The notes beneath the pieces are model-generated. The model was given only the letters and a program-made list of their open reading frames with translations, had not been told where the DNA came from and searched no databases. Of a stretch of DNA of 64,000 bases, positions 1 through 10,117 are shown one piece after another. The DNA comes from Candidatus Endomicrobiellum calonymphae. Lineage in GTDB: Bacteria; Elusimicrobiota; Endomicrobiia; Endomicrobiales; Endomicrobiaceae. The position numbers and the translations under genes are program-made. How positions within the stretch are numbered: the first letter of the stretch is position 1; every line of letters begins with the position of its first letter. The stretch lies in NCBI GenBank assembly GCA_031269945.1, contig JAISYK010000007.1, forward strand, positions 174,255 through 238,254, written 5' to 3'.

Positions 1-1100
1 ATCTTCTCAGATTAATTTAATACAAGTGCGATATATTCCATGAAATTATTTTTGTTGCAATATTCTCTGAATACCTTTTGGAATTAAAGCATTTTCGCAT
101 TTTTTTTTCATTAATAAGCCAACTAATCTGTAATCTTCTATTATTTTTACTCCTTTTTTAACAATGATCCTCTTTTCATCAATCAGCACGACACAGAGTC
201 GGTGATGAGAGCTAGAGCACATAAATCAAAATTTTCTTTTGCGAAAATTCTTTTTTTTTATTTTTGTTGAGTTTCTTTGCCTTAATCTTGAAAAAGTTAT
301 CAATACCATCTACTTTACTACTTTCAGACACAATTATTTCTTTATTCTAATAAGACCGTCAGTTTTAATTAAACCATTTCTAATATTAATACTATTTATG
401 TAGATTTTAAAAACTTTTTCTGCAATTTGAGTTATTTCGGCCATGGGTTTAAAATTTTTTATTTATAAATCATTTTCTTTCTCTCTATCAATTCTTGAGG
501 CTTATTGTGCATGAATTCTGCACAACATCCGCGGCTTCCTCAATGCTTTGTAAAGAATTATACAAGAACTCAGACATGACCTCATCTTTTGCAGTGTAGT
601 TATTTGTTTTTTTTTGTAAAATAAAATTACTGCTGAATAGTCAATATTGTCATCTTTCTCCTCTCATCCAACTCCTGCTAATATTTCCGTTATACCTATC
701 CTTCCTATCTTCATAGCTAAAACACAGTTTGTTTTTAAGATCTTATTTTTATCGATTCCTTTGCTTTTGACAGTAAATCCTCGAGACAATCTACGACCTT
801 CAGATTCCCGCCTTACATTCGAGTGATTTGTTCGGATTTTTCTGGGACATCCATGTTGCTAGTCTGTTTTTTAGCAATTTCAAACACTTGTTCCAAATTG
901 TCAACCTTTTGAAATTACAGATCATCAACGCTAAAAAAATATATAAAAATCTTAGTCAAATCATTTCTAAAATTATCTTTTAATATATCCTTTATAGCTT
1001 GCTTAATCTTAAGCGAATTAACAGCACTATTCCCCTAACAAAACAATGAACGTCCCTGACCTATCTTATAACAAGCCAATCTTGTGAGCTTTCAGGATGC
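1..1100 (-). pseudogene. Eroded protein-coding remnants, unidentified
   Basis: Minus-strand frames give coding-like fragments broken by stops and frameshifts, e.g. LIDEKRIIVKKGVKIIEDYRLVGLLMKKKCENALIPKGIQRIL (about 50-190), MAEITQIAEKVFKIYINSINIRNGLIKTDGLI (about 350-445), NSAVNSLKIKQAIKDILKDNFRNDLTKIFIYFFSVDDL (about 925-1040). No intact ORF. Confidence 0.35.
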
Positions 1101-2149
1101 TTAAAAATTCTTTTTTACTACAAAATATATGCTTTAAATCCTGAAACCGATTCTAATTTAGCGCAAGGGTTACACTACCTAATCTTACTCGGTCGACTAT
1201 TATATACAAATACCACACAGACTGAATACTTATCTGCAAACGGCAACCCTAAGTAAGACAAGTTGGACTCTTACCCCAAAGTTACAACCATTGTACTTAT
1301 GTACTTATCGACACGAACATCTTTTCTGCATTTATTTCTGTAAAAAAAAATAGACACCAAAAAGGTAGGCATTTTGTCAATCCGGCATATTGCCATTATT
1401 ATAGTCAAGATATCTCGCATTATGAGTCAAAAGCACACAGAAACCAACAAGATTAGCAAAAAACTAATTTTTATCTGTCAGATTTCTTTTTATTTTGCTA
1501 ATAGGTTGATTTCGTACTATTTAAATTATTTTTTGGATGAACAACAAAAATTACTTATTCCCTCACTGTTATATTAAATTATACCTACTATTTCTCCATT
1601 TCAGCAGCGTATTTATCCATCTTCACCATTTCATCTTCATACTTTTTTATAGTTGACATTTAACCCTACAAAAATCTTACAACAACCCTTCTTTAAACGT
1701 TATCGTCACCCCTTAAAATATTTCTGCAGATTTGCACATATTTCATATAACTTATTTAACTCAAAAGTCTCATTTACTTGTGCTATCTAAAAATCCGAAT
1801 AGCTTAGGGTGAAAACAACAGAATAATTCGTTCCTTTTTTTAATGAGCCAATTCAAATTATTTCAGTTCTAGAAGCACCACAACTATTTGTTATTTTTTT
1901 CATGGAAATTGCCCACGTATACAATAAGCGGTTTTCCCAAGGTTATACCAAATAATTCTCAATACCTTTGCTCTGGCTTACAGAGTTAATTTTTGGCAAG
2001 TGATTTTCATGCCACTTCGCTTGTTTTGTTATATAATATTTGTGCACCGGACTTTCCGTTTTGTCATTGTAAATAGTAGCTAACACCCTGAAGCTTCTTA
2101 ACAGCTCCAACACACCATCTAAAATTATTAACATAATCTTTTTCTCACA

Positions 2150-3094
2150 TTATTTTCTTTTAAGAACTTTTAAAACTGCGTTTACAATATTTGTATCTTT
2201 TAATCCAAATTCACAGATTAGATCATAAGCGTCACCAGATTCGCCAAATCTGTCATTGATCCCGATCATTTCAATAGGGACAGGGTAATTTTTTACTATC
2301 ACTTCAGAAACTGCAGATCCGAACCCTCCATAAATTTGATGCTCTTCTGCAGTTACTACTGCTCCACATTCTTTTGCGGTACTAATAATTACTTCTTCAT
2401 CTATGGGCTTAATCGTATGTATATTTATAACCTTTGTTTCTATACCTTTTTGCTCTAAAATTTCAGCAGCTACTAAAGACTCGTATACCATTGTTCCACA
2501 CGCCATAATTGCAACATCATTACCTTCTCTTAAAATGTTCGCTTTACCTATCTCAAATGGAGTCTCTCCGTTCGTAAATATTGGTGTATCTTCTCTTCCA
2601 TATCTTATGTAAATAGGTCCATCGACATAAGCACTCGCTATTACAGTTTTTTTTGTTTCAATAAAATCACACGGTACTACAACTTTCATTCGTGGAAGGC
2701 ATCTCATTATGGCAATTTCTTCTAAAGCCTGGTGTGTTGCTCCATCAGGCCCGACCATAAGTCCCGAATGCGATCCAGCTATTTTTACGTTTAAATTTGA
2801 GTAACATACTGTTGTTCTTATTTGTTCCCATGGTCTTCCAGTTAAAAAAACTCCATAAGTCGATACAAATGGAATGAATCCAGCGATGGCAAGCCCTGAT
2901 GACATTCCTATTAGGTTGTTTTCTGCTATACCAACATTGATAAATCTTTCAGGAAACCTTTCTTGAAAATTATTTATTAAAACCGAAGAAATGGTGTCCG
3001 CTCCTAAAACAAAAACCTTAGGATTTTTTTCACCAAGTTCAACAAGAGCTTCTCCAAAACCAAATCTTGTAGCTTTTTTTTCGCAAACTTTCAT
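2150..3094 (-). CDS. Transketolase, C-terminal (pyrimidine-binding/C-terminal domain) subunit
   Basis: 314 aa ORF with FINVGIAENNLIGMSSGLA, GPDGATHQALEEIAIMRCLPRM and AEEHQIYGGFGSAVSE motifs; overlaps the upstream N-terminal half by 4 bp. Confidence 0.93.
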   Translation of the reverse strand: MKVCEKKATRFGFGEALVELGEKNPKVFVLGADTISSVLINNFQERFPERFINVGIAENNLIGMSSGLAIAGFIPFVSTYGVFLTGRPWEQIRTTVCYSNLNVKIAGSHSGLMVGPDGATHQALEEIAIMRCLPRMKVVVPCDFIETKKTVIASAYVDGPIYIRYGREDTPIFTNGETPFEIGKANILREGNDVAIMACGTMVYESLVAAEILEQKGIETKVINIHTIKPIDEEVIISTAKECGAVVTAEEHQIYGGFGSAVSEVIVKNYPVPIEMIGINDRFGESGDAYDLICEFGLKDTNIVNAVLKVLKRK

Positions 3095-3957
3095 TTTATT
3101 TTTCTCTTCTCTTTGATTTCAATCTGTTTTATTATGCAATTTTTTGCTATTTCAGCTAAGGCTTTCTTAGTTAATTCTTTTGAAGGTATTTTCCCATGCC
3201 ATTCAATTATATTCTCCATGAAAGAAACCCCCTTACCTTTAACAGTTTTTGCTATTATAGCGGTAGGCTTTTCTTTTTCAATTCTAAATTTTAGATATGC
3301 CCTATCAATTTCTTTTAAATTATGTCCATCTATCACTATAGTACTCCATCCAAAAGCTTCGTATTTATGTGTTAAAGGTTCAACATTCATTACACTTTTT
3401 GTAGCACCATCTATTTGCAAACCATTATCATCAACAATTGCACATAGATTATTGAGCTTATAGTGAGCTGCTGACATAACAGCTTCCCATACGCTGCCTT
3501 CTTGTTGTTCTCCATCTCCCATAAGTACATAAATTTTATTGTTTTTATTCATTTTTTTCATCCCTAGCGCAATCCCTGCTCCAATTGACAAACCATAGCC
3601 CAATGAACCAGTAGATACCTCTATCCCTGGAAGCTCTCTATCTTTTGCTGGATGTCCTTGCAGTCTACTCCCAACCTTTCTTAAAGTACTTAGTTCGTTA
3701 TAATTAAAACATCCAAGTTGAGATAGAATTGCATAAAGAACAGGACAAACATGTCCTTTAGATAAAATAAAGTAGTCTCTATCAGGATCTTTTGTATTTT
3801 TAGGGTCAAATTTCATGTGATTTAAATACAATGACACTAGAAGTTCAACGGATGACAAACTTCCACCTGGATGCCCAGAACCTGCACTATAAAGCATTTT
3901 AATAATATCTCTTCTGACATTGGCACATGTTACACTTAAGTCTGATACTTCAATCAT
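3091..3957 (-). CDS. Transketolase, N-terminal (TPP-binding) subunit
   Basis: 288 aa ORF with SAGSGHPGGSLSSVELL, LSKGHVCPVLYA and the TPP motif GDGEQQEGSVWEAVMSAAHYKLNNLCAIVDDN. Confidence 0.93.
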   Translation of the reverse strand: MIEVSDLSVTCANVRRDIIKMLYSAGSGHPGGSLSSVELLVSLYLNHMKFDPKNTKDPDRDYFILSKGHVCPVLYAILSQLGCFNYNELSTLRKVGSRLQGHPAKDRELPGIEVSTGSLGYGLSIGAGIALGMKKMNKNNKIYVLMGDGEQQEGSVWEAVMSAAHYKLNNLCAIVDDNGLQIDGATKSVMNVEPLTHKYEAFGWSTIVIDGHNLKEIDRAYLKFRIEKEKPTAIIAKTVKGKGVSFMENIIEWHGKIPSKELTKKALAEIAKNCIIKQIEIKEKRKIK

Positions 3958-4114
3958 TGTTATGTATAATCTCTCTTTTAATTATTATTACTTCAATAAA
4001 ATATATCTCTCACCTTGTTTATACTAAAAAATATTTAAATATAAAAAATATCATCCAGTAGAAAATGAAAACCATAACACAAGGATACTAAGAAGAAAAC
4101 AATTTTAATATTAG

Positions 4115-4582
4115 TTAATATTGTTTTTCAATTTCTTTAATTTTTTTTATTCTTTGAGAATGTCTTTCTTCAAATTGAGTTCTAAGAAAAATTTCTATCC
4201 TATGACAAATGTCATCTAAAGCGGTAGTTCTTGATCCCAAGCATATAATATCTGCCGCATTATGTTGAGCCGCAAGTTTTGCAGTATTTTCGTCCCAGCA
4301 AGTTGCCGCAATTACATTTTTAATTTTATTTGCAGCAATGGACATACCAATTCCTGTTCCACATATAAGAATTCCCTTATCTGCCCTTTTAGTAAGAATA
4401 GCTTTCGACACTTTTAGGGCAAAATCTGGATAATCGCAACTACTGTCTCCATTGAAACCAAAATCTTCAATTTCATATCCACTGCTCTGTAAATAATTTT
4501 TTACTTTACCTCTTATTTTGGTAGCGGTATGATCAGTACCAAAAGCCAACTTTTTAATCTTGTGCGTAATAATATTTCCCAT
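4115..4582 (-). CDS. rpiB: Ribose-5-phosphate isomerase B (RpiB/LacAB family)
   Basis: FGTDHTATKIRGKVKNYL, DYPDFALKVSKAI, GILICGTGIGMSIAANKIKNVIAATCWDENTAKLAAQHNAADIICLGSR. Confidence 0.93.
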   Translation of the reverse strand: MGNIITHKIKKLAFGTDHTATKIRGKVKNYLQSSGYEIEDFGFNGDSSCDYPDFALKVSKAILTKRADKGILICGTGIGMSIAANKIKNVIAATCWDENTAKLAAQHNAADIICLGSRTTALDDICHRIEIFLRTQFEERHSQRIKKIKEIEKQY

Positions 4583-4628
4583 TGTTACAAGTAGCTCATG
4601 CTACAAAATATACTATATGTATGTGCGG

Positions 4629-5384
4629 TTATTCAAAAAATCTAATAAGTTTGATGAAAGATTCGGCTTCCAAGCTTGCTCCCCCTACCAAACCACCATC
4701 AATATCTGGTTTCTTCATAAGATCTGATATATTATCTGGACTTACAGAACCTCCATAAAGAATTCTTACTTCATAAGCAACATCTTTACTGTACATTTGC
4801 TCATATATTTTTCTTATGAAGTGATGTATTTGTTGAGCTTGGTCTGGAGATGCAGTTTTACCTGTCCCTATGGCCCACACAGGTTCGTAAGCTATGACTA
4901 GTGAAGATGCTTGTCCCAATGTAAGTCCAAACAAACTTTCTCTTATTTGCTTTTCTATAACCTTAGAAGTCATGTTACTTTCTCTTTCTTTAAGAGTTTC
5001 TCCTACACAAACTATAGGCGTAATAGTGGTTGAAAAAGCTGCTTTTGTTTTTCTATTTACGATTTCATTAGTTTCGACAAAATATTGTCTGCGTTCTGAG
5101 TGACCTATTATAGCGTAAGAACAACCTATATCTTTTATCATTGTTGGAGAAATTTCCCCGGTGAATGCCCCTTTTAATTCCCAAAAAAGATTTTGTGATC
5201 CTAAATTAATATTTGAACCTTTAATTTCATTATTTACTGCATATAGTGCTGTAAAAGCAGGACAGACCAATATTTCAACATTTGTTACATAGTGAACCAT
5301 ATTTTTAAGTATTTTTATGAGTTCAACAGATTCTGAAACAGTTTTATTCATTTTCCAATTTCCTGCCATTAACGGCTTTTTCAC
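4629..5384 (-). CDS. tpiA: Triosephosphate isomerase (GTG start)
   Basis: MAGNWKMNKT, YAIIGHSERRQYF, AYEPVWAIGTGKTA, YGGSVSPDN, GLVGGASL. Confidence 0.96.
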   Translation of the reverse strand: MKKPLMAGNWKMNKTVSESVELIKILKNMVHYVTNVEILVCPAFTALYAVNNEIKGSNINLGSQNLFWELKGAFTGEISPTMIKDIGCSYAIIGHSERRQYFVETNEIVNRKTKAAFSTTITPIVCVGETLKERESNMTSKVIEKQIRESLFGLTLGQASSLVIAYEPVWAIGTGKTASPDQAQQIHHFIRKIYEQMYSKDVAYEVRILYGGSVSPDNISDLMKKPDIDGGLVGGASLEAESFIKLIRFFE

Positions 5385-5526
5385 AAAACTTCACCCCCCC
5401 CTCTTTTTATTATAAAGTTCCACAACTCTGCCGCCTCATTGTATTGAATCATAACCAATTTTTCAATACGTTTAAATTAAATTCGTCACTTAATAAGCTA
5501 TTTTATACAAAACCTAAGATATTTAA

Positions 5527-5880
5527 TCATTTTTTCAAACTTGTTTGAAAAATAAATCTTTTTTTGCAAATTACTATTTTGTATTTATTATACATTCTTT
5601 TTATAGGTGAAAAACGCACTTCAGAAAAAATCTCAAATACTTTTTCTATGTCTATGACACCTTGAAAAACGGATATCGCAACGGATTATTTTGCAATACC
5701 GTAATTTGTTATATATACTTTAAACTCAATGGCTTCATTTTGGTCTAGAACGTAAATACATATAATTTTAATAGCCTGTTGCAACACAACATCTTTAGGG
5801 TATCTCTCTTCATCAGACACATAACCTATTTTCTTTTTTTATACTCTTCGTAAAATTCATTTTTGGAGTTTTTGTATTAT
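5527..5880 (-). pseudogene. Unidentified decayed gene
   Basis: Minus-strand EFYEEYKKRK then, after a frameshift, IGYVSDEERYPKDVVLQQAIKIICIYVLDQNEAIEFKVYITNYGIAK*SVAISVFQGVIDIEKVFEIFSEVRFSPIKRMYNKYKIVICKKRFIFQTSLKK*. One frameshift and one in-frame TAA in an otherwise protein-like frame. Confidence 0.5.
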
Positions 5881-6582
5881 TCATGTCGTGTATAAAAGTG
5901 TATATGGTACTTATGCAAACTTAAATAATCAAAATTTTATCGCCATTTTAAAGCGGCACCTAAATACAAAATCTTTTAGAATTCAAACTTGTGGACACTA
6001 TTATTCCACAACGAAGAGCACATAAATCTATGGGTATGGTCGAAATAATTTCGTCACATTTTTTAATTATGAATTTTTGAAAAGTGTATTCTCTTAAAAT
6101 TACATTTTAAATTTGAGTACTTTTTCTTAACTTAAATGATTATAAATTCTGATTATCAAGTAAAGTCTTTTGAATTTTTAAATATTCATGAAGCTATCCC
6201 TGTTCTTATTCACACCAGGAAACGCCAACACGTGACTCCGCATTTTTTAGTTTATATGGGAACTTTCTTACTAGGCTACTTTAAATTAATTTTATTCACA
6301 ACAATTAAACAAAACGCGTCGTCTCCTCTTTTTAAGTACCTTTTAAACTTATATAGGCCCACTCGCAGCGATCTCCGCAGTAACAAGTAACCTCATAAAT
6401 CCCAAGGTGATTGATTATATATAAGTTCTATTTGTTTACAAACTGCATCTTGTTGATAAGGGGAATACTACCTGCCGCCATTTCAGCACACTTTGGTTGT
6501 AAAATTCATCCGTTCTGCCAACACACTCATAATTTTTATTACCCTGATGGTACCTTAAAATTTTCAATTGTGCCCAGTTAAA

Positions 6583-7944
6583 TTATCTTTTAAGATATTT
6601 TTCTATTTCTCTTGCTGCTCTCTTTCCCATACCCATTGCTTCTATAACGGTAGTTCCACCAATAATGTCTCCTCCTGCGAAAATACCAGGTAGTGAAGTC
6701 ATGAGACTATTATCGGTTATAACATATCCGCTGGTGTCGGTAATCAAACCGTCAATAAGTGATGGCAAAATCGGATTTGGATGTAAACCCAAAGCCAAAA
6801 CTACCATGTCTGCCTTTATAATATAATTAGATCCAACAACTTTGTGAAAATATCTTCTACCTAAACTATCAATATTTGCTAGTTCTATTTTTATACACTC
6901 AACGGCTTTAACGAATCTTTTTTCATTTCCGATGAATTTCACTGGACTTGTCAAAGTTACAAACTCTATTCCTTCTTCTTTTGCATGAATTTGCTCTTCT
7001 TCCCTTGCTGGTATTTCGTCTTCGGTTTTTCTATAAACGAGTTTAACATTTTCTGCACCAAGCCTTAGCGCTGTTCTAGCTGTATCCATCGCGGTATTCC
7101 CTCCGCCTATAACCACTACATTCCTGGCTCTATATACAGGCGTGTCATAGCTAGGAAAATCGAAAGAATGCATAAGATTTACCCGCACTAAAAATTCATT
7201 TGCAGAATAAATGTGATTCAAATTTTCGCCTGATATTTTAGGAAATATAGGAAGTCCAGCACCAGTAGCAATAAATACAGCCTTGTATCCCTCATCAAAT
7301 AATTCTTTTATTGTTTTCGTTCTTCCTATAAGGACGTTTAAAATTATTTTCATTCCAAGTTTTTTTAAATTGTGTAATTCCAAATCTAGAACATCCTTAG
7401 GTAGTCTAAATTCAGGAATTCCATAACGTAAAACTCCACCAACGTCATGTAAAGATTCGTAAACTGTAACATCGTATCCAATTTTTAACAGCTCCCCGCC
7501 ACACGTTAGGCCGGCTGGCCCAGACCCTATAACAGCAATTTTAATACCATTTTTGTTAATTGCAATATTTGAATTATCTCTAGTGCTAGCATCTGCTGCG
7601 TATCGTTCTAAATTTCCAATACTAATACTTTCATTTCTTTTTGATAAAACGCAAAATTTCTCGCATTGATTTTCTTGAGGACAAACTCTGCCACATACTG
7701 CAGGGAGGTTGTTTCTCCGCCTTAAAACTATTGCAGCTTGTTTAGGATCGTTTTGAGTAAGATATTTTATAAACCCAGGTATATCAACTCCAACAGGACA
7801 ACCACGAATGCACAACGATTCCTGACATTGAAGACATCTTTTTGCCTCTTTTAGCATTTCACTTTGAGTATAACCACAATTTACTTGTTCGAAATCTTTT
7901 TTTCTAATATTTGGATCCCTCGCGGGCATTTTTATTTTTTGCAA
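6583..7944 (-). CDS. NADPH-dependent glutamate synthase small-chain-like / NfnB-type (SudA) FAD-NAD(P) oxidoreductase
   Basis: 453 aa; N-terminal CLQCQESLCIRGCPVGVDIPGFI cluster, CGRVCPQENQCEKFC, GSGPAGLTCGGELLKIGYDVTVYE, GGGNTAMDTARTALRLGA, FAGGDIIGGTTVIEAMGMGKRAA. Confidence 0.9.
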   Translation of the reverse strand: MQKIKMPARDPNIRKKDFEQVNCGYTQSEMLKEAKRCLQCQESLCIRGCPVGVDIPGFIKYLTQNDPKQAAIVLRRRNNLPAVCGRVCPQENQCEKFCVLSKRNESISIGNLERYAADASTRDNSNIAINKNGIKIAVIGSGPAGLTCGGELLKIGYDVTVYESLHDVGGVLRYGIPEFRLPKDVLDLELHNLKKLGMKIILNVLIGRTKTIKELFDEGYKAVFIATGAGLPIFPKISGENLNHIYSANEFLVRVNLMHSFDFPSYDTPVYRARNVVVIGGGNTAMDTARTALRLGAENVKLVYRKTEDEIPAREEEQIHAKEEGIEFVTLTSPVKFIGNEKRFVKAVECIKIELANIDSLGRRYFHKVVGSNYIIKADMVVLALGLHPNPILPSLIDGLITDTSGYVITDNSLMTSLPGIFAGGDIIGGTTVIEAMGMGKRAAREIEKYLKR

Positions 7945-8777
7945 CAGTTACACTCCCGATTATGTTTAAATTTATCAATTGCTATCTTTTCAAAATTTTT
8001 AAACAAGTCTAGTCTTGAAACAAGCTCTTCCCAATCTACCAAACTAGCATCAAATTCAGGACCGTCAACGCAAGCAAATTTAGTTTTATTATTTACAGTA
8101 ATTCTACAAGCTCCGCACATTCCAGCACCATCGAGCATTATAGGATTCAAAGAAACTATAGTTTTTATATTTTTTTTTCTTGTAATTTCAGATATAGCTT
8201 TCATCATGTATACTGGCCCTACAGCATATATAATATCCACTTTTTCTTTGTTTATAACTTTTTTTAAAACATCCGTGACGTATCCTTTTATGCCATATGT
8301 TCCATCATTTGTGGCGAAAAAAACAGAGCTGCTACATTGTTTTAATTCATCTTTAAGTATTATTAAGTCTTTACATCTAGCACCTATTATGGTAATGATT
8401 TTGTTGTCAAGGTTTTTTAATTCTTTTATAATTGGTAAAATTTCAGCTGTCCCTACACCTCCAGCAATTGCAGCAACAGTGCCGTACTTTTTTATTTCTG
8501 TAGGATGCCCTAGCGGACCAGCAAAATCCTTTATATATTCTCCTATAGAAAGAGAAGCAAGTTGCATCGTAGTTTTGCCTAGTTCTTGAAAAATTATTTT
8601 CACTAAACCCTTCTCTAAATTTGTTCCAGCTATAGTTAAAGGGATACGTTCACCTCTATCATTAATTCTAAGCATAACAAACTGCCCGGCTTTTGCGTTT
8701 TTTGCAATGTCAGGAGCATAGATTTCATAACTTTTTATTTTTGGTCCAATTTCATCTGTACTAATAATTTTATACAT
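7932..8777 (-). CDS. Ferredoxin-NADP+ reductase alpha subunit / NfnA-type (SudB) FAD/NAD-binding, 2Fe-2S C-terminus
   Basis: FVMLRINDRGERIPLTIAG, AGPLGHPTEIKKYGTVAAIAGGVGTAEILPI, C-terminal LDGAGMCGACRITV...FACVDGPEFDA; overlaps the following gene by 13 bp. Confidence 0.9.
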   Translation of the reverse strand: MYKIISTDEIGPKIKSYEIYAPDIAKNAKAGQFVMLRINDRGERIPLTIAGTNLEKGLVKIIFQELGKTTMQLASLSIGEYIKDFAGPLGHPTEIKKYGTVAAIAGGVGTAEILPIIKELKNLDNKIITIIGARCKDLIILKDELKQCSSSVFFATNDGTYGIKGYVTDVLKKVINKEKVDIIYAVGPVYMMKAISEITRKKNIKTIVSLNPIMLDGAGMCGACRITVNNKTKFACVDGPEFDASLVDWEELVSRLDLFKNFEKIAIDKFKHNRECNCCKK

Positions 8778-8938
8778 TTACACATTTTCTACCTTTAACA
8801 TGTTATCGCAAGATGCACTTCGCAAACAATCTTATACCGTTGCATTATTATTATGTTACAATCGTCCGATCTCAGTTTAAATCGTACAGTCACGCAACAC
8901 ATGCCTTCAAAGTATAAATAAGCACGAAAATCCAAAAC

Positions 8939-10117
8939 TTAGACTTTGAAATTTTTAGAGAAGGGTATTATTTTTTTAAATTTTCTTTTCCCTATTTGTA
9001 GTATGATTTTTTCTTTATAATTAACAATAGAATCATCAAATAACTTTTTTGAATCTACCTTAATACCTCCTTGCTGTATAAGACGTCTAGCCTTGTTTTT
9101 GCTTGATACCATACCGCTCTTAGTAAGTAAGTCAGATAACCTCATCTCTGCTTCTTGAATTCGATACTCTTCTATATCACTTGGGACATTTTTTTCTGAA
9201 AAAATTTTACTAAATTCTTCTTTTGCCTTTACTGCTTCCTCATCACCGTGATATTTTTCTACAATTTCCCTAGCCAATTCTATCTTTGCATTTTTTGGAT
9301 GCATAGCTTTAACTATACTTAAATTCGTTTGAGTAAGAAGTTCGTAATACTTATACATGAGAGTATCTGAAATTGACATTATCTTTCCAAACATATCTTT
9401 GGGCGAATCGTTTAAAGCTATGTAATTATTATAAGATTTTGACATTTTCTTAATACCATCTGTCCCTTCTAAAATCGGCATTGTGATTGCGATTTGAGTA
9501 TCTTTAATCCCATAATTTTTTTGTATTTGTCTACCTAAAAGAAGGTTAAATTTTTGATCGTTTCCCCCAAGCTCTATATCTGCGTTTAAAGCTACAGAAT
9601 CATATGCTTGAAGCAAAGGATAGAGAAACTCTACAATGTTTATTGGTTTATCTTCATTATATCTTTTCGCAAAATCATCCCTTGCAAGCATTTGAGCTAC
9701 AGTACTTTTTGAAACGAGAGTTAAAATTCCTTCTACGCCAATTTTATTAAACCATTTACTGTTATAGATGACTTCGGTTTTTTCCTTTTCTAGAATCTTG
9801 AAAACTTGATTAGTATATGTTTTTATGTTTACTTTTATTTGTTCGTCTGTAATAACAGGTCGAGTTTCGGATCTACCGGACGGATCGCCTATCTTTGCAG
9901 TAAAATCGCCAATCAAGAATATTATTTGATGTCCTAGATCTTGAAAAGTTTTTAATTTATTAATAATAACACTATGACCTAAATGTAAATCTGGGGCAGT
10001 AGGGTCAATTCCTAGTTTTACTTTTAATTTTTTACCTGAAACAAGTTTTTTTTCTAGTTCTTTAATGGAGATAATATCATTTGTCCCACGTATAACTTTT
10101 TCCAATACATCATTCAT
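8939..10117 (-). CDS. tyrS: Tyrosyl-tRNA synthetase
   Basis: [57 protein letters not shown] (KMSKS), C-terminal S4-like domain. Confidence 0.95.
   Translation of the reverse strand: MNDVLEKVIRGTNDIISIKELEKKLVSGKKLKVKLGIDPTAPDLHLGHSVIINKLKTFQDLGHQIIFLIGDFTAKIGDPSGRSETRPVITDEQIKVNIKTYTNQVFKILEKEKTEVIYNSKWFNKIGVEGILTLVSKSTVAQMLARDDFAKRYNEDKPINIVEFLYPLLQAYDSVALNADIELGGNDQKFNLLLGRQIQKNYGIKDTQIAITMPILEGTDGIKKMSKSYNNYIALNDSPKDMFGKIMSISDTLMYKYYELLTQTNLSIVKAMHPKNAKIELAREIVEKYHGDEEAVKAKEEFSKIFSEKNVPSDIEEYRIQEAEMRLSDLLTKSGMVSSKNKARRLIQQGGIKVDSKKLFDDSIVNYKEKIILQIGKRKFKKIIPFSKNFKV

Noticed and set aside
1374-1577. 67 aa plus-strand ORF
   Set aside because: Low complexity, no motif, in eroded tract.
3113-3463. 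Plus-strand ORF opposite the transketolase gene (116 aa)
   Set aside because: Antisense shadow of a confidently called CDS. Same reasoning applied to other shadow ORFs such as 7864-8589, 15194-15601, 19008-19427, 45478-45804, 50618-50956, 57427-57783, 61589-61951.
6136-6390. 84 aa plus-strand ORF
   Set aside because: No RBS or motif; surrounded by eroded sequence.
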